Of a stretch of DNA of 64,000 nt, positions 1 through 11,266 are shown one piece after another. Made by a program: the position numbers and the translations under genes. Under the pieces are notes generated by a model. The model ran no database searches, was not told the origin of the DNA, and was given only the letters and a program-made list of their open reading frames with translations. Source of the stretch: Halomonas sp. 328 (GTDB taxonomy: Bacteria > Pseudomonadota > Gammaproteobacteria > Pseudomonadales > Halomonadaceae); NCBI RefSeq assembly GCF_015645095.1, contig NZ_JADOTW010000018.1, forward strand, positions 1 through 64,000, in the 5' to 3' direction. Each line of letters begins with the position of its first letter. Within the stretch, counting starts at the first letter, position 1.

Positions 1-1
1 G

Positions 2-27
2 CTGATCCTGTTCTTCCTCTCCCTATA
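2..27. repeat. Direct repeat, copy 1 (26 bp)
   Basis: This 26-bp block matches positions 82-107 at 25 of 26 bases; the two copies start 80 bp apart. The second copy contains the stop codon of the GH32 gene, so this copy looks like a displaced duplicate of that gene's 3' end. The spacer between them has no gene. Confidence 0.7.
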
Positions 28-81
28 ATCTACTGGTGAAGCGGCTTGCCTCTCTCGTCACTCTTGCCAAGTTCGCCACCA

Positions 82-107
82 CTGATCCTGTTCTTCCTCT
101 CGCTATA
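82..107. repeat. Direct repeat, copy 2, spanning the GH32 stop codon
   Basis: Second copy of the repeat at 2-27. The TAG stop of the leftward GH32 gene (103-105) lies inside it, so the repeat covers the last bases of the gene plus about 20 bp beyond. Similar 3'-end duplications occur at 27519-27687 and 30195-30402. Confidence 0.7.
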
Positions 108-1650
108 GCGGCACTGCCCCGCCGCTGCGCAGGGGATGGTAGGCCAGGGCCACGAGCCGACACTCCCCGCTGACCACCTCCAGACCCAGCGGTCGCCCCG
201 CCGGCGTGGCGAGGCTCAGCTGGGTGATGGCCAGGCGTCCGTCGTCGAGCAGCAGCTCCAGGGAGCCATCGTCCAGCAGCCATTCCAGGGTCAGCGTTTC
301 CCCCGTGAGCCGGCCCACCGCCAGGTCATGGGGAAAGTGGGCATCGAACTCGGCCACGCCGTTCTCGCCCCGGCGACGATGGCGCACCCGGATGCCGTCG
401 CCGTCGTGGGCGAGCTCCAGGAGCTGGTGCCCGTCCTGCTGCAGGTCCAGCAGCACCCGGCTGCCGGCGTCCAGGCCCAGTGTCATCCGGCCATGGGCGA
501 GGCGTGTCCCGGCGTTCAGCAGCTCATGGCGACCGGGACCGAACGCGGCCTGGCCGGAGGCGATGTCGAGGGGCTCGGCCGCCCGCGCCCGCCACTCCCG
601 GGCGAAGGCCTGGCGCAGCCGCACCCCTTCGGGGGTGGCGACGAGGCCCAGCTCGCGGGGAAAGCTCATGGCGCCCCGCCAGCCCGACTCCGGGACCTGG
701 TTGGCGTAGAGCCAGTTATTGAGCCAGGCGATGGCCAGGCGCCGGCCATCCGTCGCGGGCATGTCCGACCAGCTCTGCACGGCATAGAAGTCGCGCCCCT
801 CGTCCATCATCAGCACCGTCTCGGCCGGGTGATCGTTATGGAAGCGCTCGCCGTCGAAGTGGCCGACGAAATACTGGGTGAAGGAGCCGAAGGGCTCCTC
901 GGCGCTGGCGCCGATCCCCACCACCAGCACCCAGCGGGTCGCGGGCTCCCCGGGGGCCTGCCCCTCGACGGGCAGTTCGAAGAGGTCCGGGCACTCCCAG
1001 GGGTGCGCGGTATGGGCGCCCTGCCCGTCGCCGAACTCGCTGGCCAGGGTCCAGTCGAGCAGGTTGGTGGAGACGTAGAAGCGGATCGCCTGGCCGCAGG
1101 CCAGGGCCATCACCCAGCGACCGCTGGCGGCGTGCCAGAGCACCTTGGGGTCGCGAAAGTCCCGTGGCCCGGGACTCGCCAGGATCGGGTTGCCCGGGTA
1201 CTTCTGCCAGCTGCGCCCGCGGTCACGGCTGTAGGCCAGGCACTGGGCCTGGACATAGGTCGGCCGTCCCGGTTCCCCGGGGTCGCCGGGCGGCTCCCGG
1301 TGCTCGGTATAGAAGGCCAGCAGCCCCGGCTCGCCATCGAACAGGCCACTGGTGTCATGCCGGTCGACGATGGCGCTGCCCGAGAAGCACATGCCGGCCG
1401 CATCGGGATGGAGCGCCACGGGCAGGTGTTCCCAGCGGCACAGGTCGCGGCTCACCGCATGCCCCCAGTGCATGGGCCCCCAGACCCGCGCCTGGGGATG
1501 GTACTGGTAGAAGAGGTGGTACTCCCCCTCGAAGACCACCAGGCCATTGGGGTCGTTCATCCACCCCTCGGGCGGGGTGAAGTGCAGGCCGGGACGCGCC
1601 GGGGCGACGGCATCCGCCGGCACGCCGGCGGCGGAGTCGGGTGCGTTCAT
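103..1650 (-). CDS. Glycoside hydrolase family 32 (sucrose-6-phosphate hydrolase / invertase type)
   Basis: A 515-residue beta-fructosidase that should release fructose from sucrose or short fructans. All three GH32 signatures are visible: WMNDPNG with the nucleophile Asp33, RDP with Asp167, and WECPDLF with the acid/base Glu219. A five-blade propeller would fill the first 300 or so residues, followed by a C-terminal beta-sandwich. There is no signal peptide, so it should act in the cytoplasm. The start at 1650 was chosen because AAGGA precedes it and the sequence upstream is not conserved. It lies downstream of the porin, separated by a hairpin. Since the neighbouring transporter is an ABC system rather than a PTS, free sucrose is a more likely substrate than sucrose-6-phosphate; that point is inference. 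Confidence 0.93.
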   Translation of the reverse strand: MNAPDSAAGVPADAVAPARPGLHFTPPEGWMNDPNGLVVFEGEYHLFYQYHPQARVWGPMHWGHAVSRDLCRWEHLPVALHPDAAGMCFSGSAIVDRHDTSGLFDGEPGLLAFYTEHREPPGDPGEPGRPTYVQAQCLAYSRDRGRSWQKYPGNPILASPGPRDFRDPKVLWHAASGRWVMALACGQAIRFYVSTNLLDWTLASEFGDGQGAHTAHPWECPDLFELPVEGQAPGEPATRWVLVVGIGASAEEPFGSFTQYFVGHFDGERFHNDHPAETVLMMDEGRDFYAVQSWSDMPATDGRRLAIAWLNNWLYANQVPESGWRGAMSFPRELGLVATPEGVRLRQAFAREWRARAAEPLDIASGQAAFGPGRHELLNAGTRLAHGRMTLGLDAGSRVLLDLQQDGHQLLELAHDGDGIRVRHRRRGENGVAEFDAHFPHDLAVGRLTGETLTLEWLLDDGSLELLLDDGRLAITQLSLATPAGRPLGLEVVSGECRLVALAYHPLRSGGAVPL

Positions 1651-1722
1651 GGTGATTCCTTGGGTGGGGATCGATGAATGGGCGACGCCTCGGGCACGGG
1701 AGCGCCGGTGCCCAGGCAAGAA

Positions 1723-1744
1723 GCCCGCGTCCGAGGACGCGGGC
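1723..1744 (-). terminator. Hairpin between porin and GH32 gene
   Basis: A GC-rich stem (GCCCGCGTC/GACGCGGGC, 4-nt loop) followed on the minus strand by the short pyrimidine run CTTCTTG. It sits after the porin stop and before the GH32 start. It may end most porin transcripts and lower invertase expression. Confidence 0.6.
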
Positions 1745-1788
1745 AAAGATCGAAACGGCAAGCGTGGCCTGGGGTCTGGCCTCCCGGC

Positions 1789-3351
<1,563 letters not shown>

Positions 3352-3426
3352 CTACCGAGTGGCCCACCCGATGACCTTGCCTGCTCCGTCGTGCCCGAGA
3401 GGCGATCCGTCTCGGTCGATAGCGAT

Positions 3427-3440
3427 CTGTATCGATTCAG
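3427..3440. promoter_or_regulatory. LacI-type operator-like palindrome (CTGTATCGATTCAG)
   Basis: A 14-bp near-palindrome with a central CG, the usual form of LacI/GalR-family operators. It is one of three such sites in the 507-bp divergent region 3277-3783 and lies on the porin side. It closely resembles the site just before the regulator gene at 11235. Confidence 0.5.
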
Positions 3441-3507
3441 TCCGGTGAGGCACGGGATGCCCCGCAACCGAAGCCGGGCAGAAGAGTCAGGCCGGGTCAG
3501 GTCGAAA

Positions 3508-3521
3508 CTTAATCGTTTAAG
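3508..3521. promoter_or_regulatory. LacI-type operator-like palindrome (CTTAATCGTTTAAG)
   Basis: A 14-bp palindrome with central CG, repeated identically at 3734-3747, 226 bp away. The spacing would allow looping by a tetrameric LacI-family regulator, or separate control of the leftward porin and the rightward transporter. The binder is most likely the LacI-family protein at 11267-12316. Confidence 0.65.
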
Positions 3522-3733
3522 CTCGATCCCTCAACCACGGCGGCGAAGAATGCAACCAAAGTCTAACGACAGGCGACGCATCGCGAACGCCTCGGAAAAA
3601 CGTGGCGTTTCCTGGGTTGCCAGGTAAGAAGGCGCTCATGTCTGCACCAGGGCGCACCGGGGAAGCGGACGGCGTGCTTCGACAAAAGTCTAGGTTGATG
3701 GAGCCACGCCCTTGGTCTTAACTAACGCCACGA

Positions 3734-3747
3734 CTTAATCGTTTAAG
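3734..3747. promoter_or_regulatory. LacI-type operator-like palindrome (CTTAATCGTTTAAG), transporter side
   Basis: Identical to the site at 3508. A weak promoter candidate lies just upstream (TTGATG, 17-bp spacer, TTAACT, about 3698-3726), so a bound repressor here would sit at or just after the transcription start of the ABC operon. Apart from the three operator-like sites I see no gene between 3277 and 3783. Confidence 0.65.
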
Positions 3748-3783
3748 ACCACCCTTCGATAACAACAACCGCGAGGATGCCCC

Positions 3784-5055
3784 ATGCTCAAGACTCCCCT
3801 GCTCGCCGCCATTGCCCTGGGCTCCGCCGCCCTGGCCGGGACCGGCCAGGCCCAGGCCGCCGACCTGACGATATCCTGCGGTGCCGTGGGCGCCGAGCTG
3901 ACCCTCTGCCAGGAGGGAATTCGCGCCTGGGAGCAGCAGACCGGCCATAGTGTCGATGTGGTTTCCACCCCCAACTCCTCCACCGAGCGCCTGTCGCTCT
4001 ACCAGCAGATCCTCTCCGCCAACTCCAGCGATATCGATATCTTCCAGATCGACGTCATCTGGCCGGGCCTGCTGGGCAGTCACCTGCTCGACCTGCGCGA
4101 GGTGCTGGGGGAGACCGCGGGCGAGGGCCACTTCCCGGCCATTGTCGAGAACAACACCGTGGATGGCCGCCTGGTGGCCATGCCCTGGTTCACCGACGCC
4201 GGGGTGCTCTACTACCGCGCCGACCTGCTCGAGCAGTACGGCCACGAGGCACCCGAGACCTGGGAACAGCTGACCGAGATCGCCCGCGACATCCAGGACG
4301 CCGAACGGGCGGCGGGCAACGAGCGCATGCACGGCTTCGTCTTCCAGGGCCGCGCCTACGAGGGCCTGACCGTCAACGCCCTGGAATGGGTGGCCAGCCA
4401 CGGCGGCGGCAGCCTGGTGGAGCACGACGGCGAGATCAGCATCAACAACGAGCGCGCCGCGGCGGCCCTGGACCTGGCGGCCGGCTGGGTGGGCGAAATC
4501 GCTCCCAGCGGGGTGCTCAACTACACCGAGGAGGAGGCACGCGGCGTCTTCCAGGGCGGCAATGCGGTCTTTATGCGCAACTGGCCCTATGCCTGGTCCC
4601 TGGCCCAGAGCGACGGCAGCGAAGTGCGCGGCAAGGTGGGCGTGACCCAGCTGCCGGCGGGCGATGGCGGTCACAGCGCGGCCGGCCTGGGTGGCTGGAA
4701 CCTGGCGGTCTCCCGCTACAGCGACAACCCCGAACTCGCCGCCGAGCTGGTGGCCTTCCTCACCGGCTTCGAGGAGCAGAAACGTCGCGCCATCGAAGGT
4801 GCCTACAACCCCACCCTGGCGGCCCTCTACGAGGACGCGGAAGTGCTCGAGGCGGTGCCCTTCTTCGGCGAGCTCTACGACACCTTCGTCAACGCCGTGG
4901 CGCGCCCCTCGGCGGTCACCGGCGATGCCTACGGCCGGGTCAGCAACGCCTTCTTCAGCGCCACCCACGACGTGCTCTCCGGCAGCCGCAGCGGCGAGCA
5001 GGCGGTGGCCGACCTCGAGCGCGACCTGTCCCGCGTCAAGCGCCGCAACTGGTAA
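3784..5055 (+). CDS. ABC transporter sugar-binding protein (trehalose/alpha-glucoside type)
   Basis: A 423-residue periplasmic binding protein of the MalE/ThuE class. The signal peptide runs to about residue 25 (AQA|AD), with no lipobox cysteine, so the mature protein should be soluble. The block with PWFTDAG and LYYRADLLEQYG is typical of trehalose/maltose/sucrose binding proteins. It opens an operon with two MalF/MalG-type permeases 15 bp downstream. A strong paralogue occurs at 9861 in the same run of genes, with long near-identical stretches around residues 135-200. The exact ligand cannot be read from sequence; the adjacent alpha-glucosidase and invertase point to alpha-glucosides such as maltose, trehalose or sucrose. 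Confidence 0.9.
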   Translation: MLKTPLLAAIALGSAALAGTGQAQAADLTISCGAVGAELTLCQEGIRAWEQQTGHSVDVVSTPNSSTERLSLYQQILSANSSDIDIFQIDVIWPGLLGSHLLDLREVLGETAGEGHFPAIVENNTVDGRLVAMPWFTDAGVLYYRADLLEQYGHEAPETWEQLTEIARDIQDAERAAGNERMHGFVFQGRAYEGLTVNALEWVASHGGGSLVEHDGEISINNERAAAALDLAAGWVGEIAPSGVLNYTEEEARGVFQGGNAVFMRNWPYAWSLAQSDGSEVRGKVGVTQLPAGDGGHSAAGLGGWNLAVSRYSDNPELAAELVAFLTGFEEQKRRAIEGAYNPTLAALYEDAEVLEAVPFFGELYDTFVNAVARPSAVTGDAYGRVSNAFFSATHDVLSGSRSGEQAVADLERDLSRVKRRNW

Positions 5056-5070
5056 CCCGGGAGCCCTCCC

Positions 5071-6051
5071 ATGAGTACGACCCTAGACGATAGCGCGCCC
5101 ACCGCGGCGCGCCCCCCGGCCAAGGCCTACCGCAGCACCAAGGTGCGCCGCCAGCGAGTCAAGGCCGCCTGGACCTTCCTGGCGCCGATGCTGGTGGCCC
5201 TGGCCCTGGTGGCCGGCTGGCCGCTCGCGCGCACCTTCTACTTCAGTTTCACCGACGCCTCCCTCTCCGACCTCAGCAACGTCTTCTTCGTCGGCCTGGA
5301 GAACTACCTGGTCCACGACGACGGCCAGTGGTACGGCGTGCTCGCCGACCCCATCTGGTGGCGGTCGGTATGGAACACCTTCTACTTCGCCATCGTCTCG
5401 GTGTCACTGGAGGTGGTGTTCGGGGTGATCGTGGCGCTGATCCTCAATGCCCAATTCAAGGGCCGCACCTTCGTGCGCGCCGCGGTGCTGATTCCCTGGG
5501 CCATTCCCACCATCGTCTCGGCACAGATGTGGGCCTGGATGCTCAACGACCAGTTCGGGATCATCAACGAGCTGCTGATGGCACTGCGCCTTATCGCCGA
5601 GCCCATCGCCTGGACCGCCGACGCCAGCTACTCCATGTGGGCGGTGATCATGGTCGACGTCTGGAAGACCACCCCCTTCGTCGCCCTGCTGGCGCTGGCC
5701 GCCATGCAGATGCTGCCCAAGGACTGCTACGAGGCCGCCGAGGTCGACGGCATCCATCCGGTTAAGGTGTTCTTCAAGGTCACCCTGCCGCTGATCACCC
5801 CAGCGCTGATGGTGGCGGTGATCTTCCGCCTGCTCGACGCCCTGCGGGTGTTCGACGTCATCTATGTGCTGACCTCCAACTCCACCAGCACCATGTCGAT
5901 GTCGATCTACGCCCGCCAGCAGCTGGTGGAGTTCCAGGACGTGGGCTACGGCAGCGCCGCCTCGACCCTGCTGTTCCTGATCATCGCCCTGGCCACCATC
6001 GCCTATCTCTACCTGGGCCGTAAGCGTCTCAACCTGGGAGGTGACGCATGA
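5071..6051 (+). CDS. ABC sugar permease, MalF/ThuF type
   Basis: A 326-residue inner-membrane permease with about six transmembrane helices; the first is near residues 33-55. The EAA loop that docks the ATPase is visible as EAAEVDGIHPVKVFFKVTLPL, about residues 228-248. The basic N-terminus (residues 15-35) is typical of this subfamily. Its stop overlaps the start of the next permease (ATGA overlap at 6048), which indicates translational coupling and a 1:1 heterodimer. It works with the binding proteins at 3784 and 9861 and the ATPase at 8642. Confidence 0.92.
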   Translation: MSTTLDDSAPTAARPPAKAYRSTKVRRQRVKAAWTFLAPMLVALALVAGWPLARTFYFSFTDASLSDLSNVFFVGLENYLVHDDGQWYGVLADPIWWRSVWNTFYFAIVSVSLEVVFGVIVALILNAQFKGRTFVRAAVLIPWAIPTIVSAQMWAWMLNDQFGIINELLMALRLIAEPIAWTADASYSMWAVIMVDVWKTTPFVALLALAAMQMLPKDCYEAAEVDGIHPVKVFFKVTLPLITPALMVAVIFRLLDALRVFDVIYVLTSNSTSTMSMSIYARQQLVEFQDVGYGSAASTLLFLIIALATIAYLYLGRKRLNLGGDA

Positions 6052-6890
6052 CCTCACGCCAGTTCAACAAGCTCGCCACCCGTGTCGGCTTCTGGGTCCT
6101 GGTGGCCTTCGTGGTGGTCGTCGCGGTGTTCCCCTTCTATTACGCCGTCATCACCTCCCTCAAGCCGTCCAGCGACCTCTTCCGAGTCGAGCTGTGGCCC
6201 AGCACCTGGAGCCTGGCCAACTACGTCCAGGTATTCACCCAGCGCAGCTTTATCCAGGCGATCTTCAACTCCATCCTGATCGCCACCAGCGTGGTGTTCA
6301 TCGCCCTGCTGCTCGGCATCACCGCCTCCTACGCCCTGGGCCGGGTCCGTTTCCGCGGCCGCTCCACGGTGCTGCTGGTGATCCTCGGCGTCTCCATGTT
6401 CCCCCAGGTGGCGGTGCTCTCGGGGCTGTTCGAGGTGATCCGCGCGCTGAATCTCTACAACAACCCGGGCGGCCTGATCCTCAGCTACACCATCTTCACC
6501 CTGCCCTTCACCGTCTGGGTGCTGACCACCTTCATGAAGCAGCTGCCCATGGAACTGGAGGAGGCGGCGATCATGGACGGCGCCACCCCCTGGGTGACCA
6601 TCACCAAGGTGTTCCTGCCGCTGATGTGGCCCGCCATGGCGACCACCGGGCTGCTGGCCTTTATCGCCGCCTGGAACGAGTTCCTCTTCGCCCTGACCTT
6701 CACCCTCACCGACAGCCAGCGCACCGTGCCGGTGGCCATCGCCCTGCTCTCCGGCGGCAGCGCCTACGAGCTGCCTTGGGGCCCGATCATGGCCGCCTCG
6801 GTGGTGGTCACCGTGCCCCTGGTGATCCTGGTGATCATCTTCCAGCGGCGCATCGTCTCCGGCCTCACCGCCGGCGCGGTCAAGGGGTAA
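6048..6890 (+). CDS. ABC sugar permease, MalG/ThuG type
   Basis: A 280-residue inner-membrane protein with about six helices and the EAA motif (EEAAIMDGATPWVTITKVFL, about residues 171-190). It starts by a four-base overlap within the end of the preceding permease, so the two are co-translated. The C-terminus (FQRRIVSGLTAGAVKG) is the usual MalG-type ending. It is followed closely by the alpha-glucosidase, so uptake and hydrolysis are encoded on one transcript. Confidence 0.92.
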   Translation: MTSRQFNKLATRVGFWVLVAFVVVVAVFPFYYAVITSLKPSSDLFRVELWPSTWSLANYVQVFTQRSFIQAIFNSILIATSVVFIALLLGITASYALGRVRFRGRSTVLLVILGVSMFPQVAVLSGLFEVIRALNLYNNPGGLILSYTIFTLPFTVWVLTTFMKQLPMELEEAAIMDGATPWVTITKVFLPLMWPAMATTGLLAFIAAWNEFLFALTFTLTDSQRTVPVAIALLSGGSAYELPWGPIMAASVVVTVPLVILVIIFQRRIVSGLTAGAVKG

Positions 6891-6897
6891 GCCTCTC

Positions 6898-8538
6898 ATG
6901 TCATTCACGGAATCCAAGATGCAAGACAACACCCTCTGGTGGCGCGGCGGCGTCATCTACCAGATCTACCCGCGCAGCTTCATGGACGCCAATGGTGATG
7001 GGATTGGTGACCTGGCCGGTATCACCGACAAGCTCGACTATGTGGCGAGCCTCGGCGTCGACGGCATCTGGCTGTCGCCCTTCTTCACCTCGCCGATGCT
7101 CGACTTCGGCTACGACGTCAGCGACTACCGCGACGTCGACCCGATGTTCGGCACCCTGGATGACTTCAAGGCGCTGCTGGCGAAGGCCCATTCGCTGGGC
7201 CTCAAGGTGATGATCGACCAGGTGATCAGCCACACCTCCGAGGCGCACCCCTGGTTCCAGGAGAGCCGCGCCGATCGCCACAATGCCAAGGCCGACTGGT
7301 ACGTCTGGGCCGACCCCAAGCCCGACGGCACCCCGCCCAACAACTGGCTGTCGATCTTCGGCGGCGCCGCCTGGACCTTCGACTCGCGCCGGCGCCAGTA
7401 CTACCTGCACAACTTCCTGACCAGCCAGCCGGACCTCAACTTCCACCATCCGGAGGTGCGTCAGGCACAGCTCGACAACATGCGCTTCTGGCTGGAGCTC
7501 GGCGTCGACGGCTTCCGCCTGGATACCGTCAACTTCTACTTCCACGATGCGAAGCTGCGCGACAACCCGCCGGTGCCCGCCGGCGAGGCCAAGACCCTGG
7601 GCGCCCCGGACGCCAACCCCTACACCTGGCAGCGCCACGTCTATGACCTGAGCCGCCCGGAGAACCTCGATTTCCTGCGCGAGCTGCGTGCGCTGATGGA
7701 CGAGTTCCCCGGCACCACCACGGTGGGCGAGATCGGCGACGACAACCCCCTCGAGCGCATGGCCGAATACACCGCGGGCGGCGACAAGCTGCACATGGCC
7801 TACACCTTCGACCTGCTCAACACCCCCCGCTCGGCGGCCTATCTCCGCGAGGTGCTGGAGCGCTTCCAGCGCCTGGCCGGCGATGCCTGGCCCTGCTGGG
7901 CGCTCTCCAACCACGACGTGGTGAGAAGCGCCACCCGCTGGGGGGCCGACGAGGACCCGGTCGCCTACCCCAAGGCGACCCTGGCGATGCTCTTCTCGCT
8001 GCGCGGCAGCGTCTGCCTCTACCAGGGCGAGGAGCTGGGCCTGATGGAAGCCGAGGTGCCCTTCGAGCGCATCCAGGACCCCTACGGCAAGGTGCTGTGG
8101 CCGGAATTCAAGGGCCGCGACGGCTGTCGTACCCCCCTGCCCTGGAGCGATGCCGAGAATGGCGGCTTCAGCGCCGAGGGCGTGACGCCCTGGCTGCCGG
8201 TGGAGGCCCGCCAGCTGCCGCTGGCCGTGTCGCGACAGCAGGACGACCCGGCTTCGCTGCTCAACGCCACCCGCCGCCTGCTGGCCTTCCGCCGTGCCCA
8301 CCCGGCGCTGGTCGACGGCGACCTGAGCCTGGTGGACGTTGGCGACGACCTGCTGGGCTTCGTCCGCGAGACGGGCGACGAGCGCCTCCTCTGCGTCGTC
8401 AACCTCACCGGCCAGGCCCGCGAGACCCGGCTACCAATGGCGGTACAGGCCCCCCTCGAGGGCCACGGCTTTACCCATGAGCGCGATGGCGACACCCTGC
8501 GCCTGCCGCCCTACCAGGCCGCCTGGTTCGCCCTCTGA
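6898..8538 (+). CDS. GH13 alpha-glucosidase, homologue of Halomonas sp. H11 HaG
   Basis: A 546-residue cytoplasmic alpha-glucosidase acting on small alpha-glucosides. GH13 regions I-IV are visible, including DQVISHTS, GFRLDTVN, VGEIGDD and SNHDVV. A second start at 6919 gives a protein beginning MQDN like HaG. With that numbering the nucleophile is Asp202 and the acid/base Glu271, exactly the positions known for HaG. AAGGGG ten bases before 6898 supports the longer start; GGA before 6919 is weaker, so the choice is open. HaG is a salt-activated, disaccharide-preferring, transglucosylating enzyme. The same activity here is expected from overall similarity, but the linkage preference is inference. 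Confidence 0.93.
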   Translation: MSFTESKMQDNTLWWRGGVIYQIYPRSFMDANGDGIGDLAGITDKLDYVASLGVDGIWLSPFFTSPMLDFGYDVSDYRDVDPMFGTLDDFKALLAKAHSLGLKVMIDQVISHTSEAHPWFQESRADRHNAKADWYVWADPKPDGTPPNNWLSIFGGAAWTFDSRRRQYYLHNFLTSQPDLNFHHPEVRQAQLDNMRFWLELGVDGFRLDTVNFYFHDAKLRDNPPVPAGEAKTLGAPDANPYTWQRHVYDLSRPENLDFLRELRALMDEFPGTTTVGEIGDDNPLERMAEYTAGGDKLHMAYTFDLLNTPRSAAYLREVLERFQRLAGDAWPCWALSNHDVVRSATRWGADEDPVAYPKATLAMLFSLRGSVCLYQGEELGLMEAEVPFERIQDPYGKVLWPEFKGRDGCRTPLPWSDAENGGFSAEGVTPWLPVEARQLPLAVSRQQDDPASLLNATRRLLAFRRAHPALVDGDLSLVDVGDDLLGFVRETGDERLLCVVNLTGQARETRLPMAVQAPLEGHGFTHERDGDTLRLPPYQAAWFAL

Positions 8539-8641
8539 GCCACACTGATAACAGCACGCATCACAGTATTCATAACAACAGGCCGGCCCGGACGAGACCC
8601 TTCATCACCCAGCCACCACCGGGCCGGCAAGGAGACACCCC

Positions 8642-9748
<1,107 letters not shown>

Positions 9749-9860
9749 CGCCTCCCCGCCCCCACCGCCGGTGATCTTGCCTGGCCCCGTCGCGATGACG
9801 CCGCCGCCCCCGACGCCACGAATCACCGTCCCCAAACAATGACAACCAGGGGCCCCACTC

Positions 9861-11156
9861 ATGCTCTCCTTCACTCGCACTCCCCTCGCCCGCCCTCTCC
9901 TGCTCGGTACCCTGCTGGCCGGCGGCCTGACCCTTGCCGCCGCCCAGGCCCAGGCCCAGGCCGCCAGGATCACCATCGCCTGCGGCGACGGCGGCGCCGC
10001 CGACTTCTGTCCGGTGCTCGCCGAGCAGTGGGCCGCGGAGACCGGCCACGAGGTGGCCGTGGTCACCACGCCCCAGTCCGGTACCGAGAAGCTCTCCCTC
10101 TACCAGCAGCTGCTCGGCAGCCAGTCCGGCGATATCGACGTGCTGATGATCGACACCGTCTGGCCCGGCCTGCTCGCCCCCCATCTGGTGGACCTCGCCG
10201 AGTACCTGCCCGAGGACGCCACCGCGGGCTTCTTCCCGGCGATGATCGCCAACAACACCGTGGACGACCGCCTGCTGGCCCTGCCCTGGTTCACCGACGC
10301 CGGCCTGCTCTACTACCGCACGGACCTGCTGGAGCAGTACGGCCACGAAGTGCCCGAGACCTGGGAGGCGCTGACCGAGATCGCCCGGGAGATCCAGAAC
10401 GCCGAACGCGCGGCGGGCAACGAGCGCATGCACGGTTTCGTCTTCCAGGGGCGCGCCTACGAGGGCCTGACCACCAATGCCCTGGAGTGGATCGCCAGCT
10501 ACGGCGGCGGCACCCTCGTCGATGACGAGGGCAACGTCACCGTCAACAACCCCCGGGCCGCCGAGGCCCTGACCCTGGCCGCCACCTGGATCGGCGACAT
10601 CGCCCCATCGGGCGTGCGCAACTACATGGAGGAGGAGGCCCGTGGGGTCTTCCAGTCCGGCAACGCCGTGTTCATGCGCAACTGGCCCTATGCCTGGGCC
10701 CTGGGCCAGGCCGAAGGCACCGCCATCCAGGGCAAGTTCGGCGCCGCGCCGCTGCCCCGCGGCCCGGAGGGCGAGTCGGTGGCCACCCTGGGCGGCTGGA
10801 GCTGGGCGGTCTCCCGCTACTCCGCCAACCCGGAGGTCGCCGCCGACCTGGTGGCCTACCTGACCGGCGAGGCCCAGCAGAAGGCCCACGCCATCCGCTT
10901 CGGCATGAACCCCACCCGGGAAGCGCTCTACCGGGATGCGGAGGTGCTCGAGGCCCAGCCCTTTATCGGCGAGCTCTACGATACCCTGGTGGGCGGCGTG
11001 CCTCGCCCGGCCAACGTCACCGCCGAGAACTACCCGCGGGTCTCCAACGCCTTCTTCAATCGCGTCCACGACGTGCTCTCCGGCGACCTCACCGCGGAGC
11101 AGGCCCTCGACCAGCTCGAGCGGGAACTCAATCGCATGAGCCGGCGTGGCTGGTAG
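9861..11156 (+). CDS. Second ABC sugar-binding protein, paralogue of 3784-5055
   Basis: A 431-residue periplasmic binding protein closely similar to the one at 3784. The best-conserved stretch is around the PWFTDAGLLYYRTDL motif and the ERAAGNERMHGFVFQGRAYEGL block. The signal peptide is longer (cleavage near residue 34). No second set of permeases is present, so this protein probably feeds the same transporter with a different affinity or ligand. It is preceded by a 112-bp gap without a clear promoter or operator and followed by the LacI-family regulator. The paralogues differ most in the N-terminal 60 residues and near the C-terminus. A recent duplication inside the operon is the simplest explanation. 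Confidence 0.9.
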   Translation: MLSFTRTPLARPLLLGTLLAGGLTLAAAQAQAQAARITIACGDGGAADFCPVLAEQWAAETGHEVAVVTTPQSGTEKLSLYQQLLGSQSGDIDVLMIDTVWPGLLAPHLVDLAEYLPEDATAGFFPAMIANNTVDDRLLALPWFTDAGLLYYRTDLLEQYGHEVPETWEALTEIAREIQNAERAAGNERMHGFVFQGRAYEGLTTNALEWIASYGGGTLVDDEGNVTVNNPRAAEALTLAATWIGDIAPSGVRNYMEEEARGVFQSGNAVFMRNWPYAWALGQAEGTAIQGKFGAAPLPRGPEGESVATLGGWSWAVSRYSANPEVAADLVAYLTGEAQQKAHAIRFGMNPTREALYRDAEVLEAQPFIGELYDTLVGGVPRPANVTAENYPRVSNAFFNRVHDVLSGDLTAEQALDQLERELNRMSRRGW

Positions 11157-11234
11157 CCTCACCGTCCGCGTCGCGGCCATCACACTCAGGCCCTCTGGCG
11201 GTCCGCTCCTCGAGGGACTATGATAGCGAGCTAA

Positions 11235-11248
11235 CTGAATCGATCCAG
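11235..11248. promoter_or_regulatory. Operator-like palindrome (CTGAATCGATCCAG) before the LacI-family gene
   Basis: A 14-bp near-palindrome with central CG matching the sites at 3427, 3508 and 3734. It ends 18 bp before the preferred GTG start of the regulator gene, a position suited to autoregulation. Confidence 0.55.
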
Positions 11249-11266
11249 ATGGCGAAGGAAACGCGC

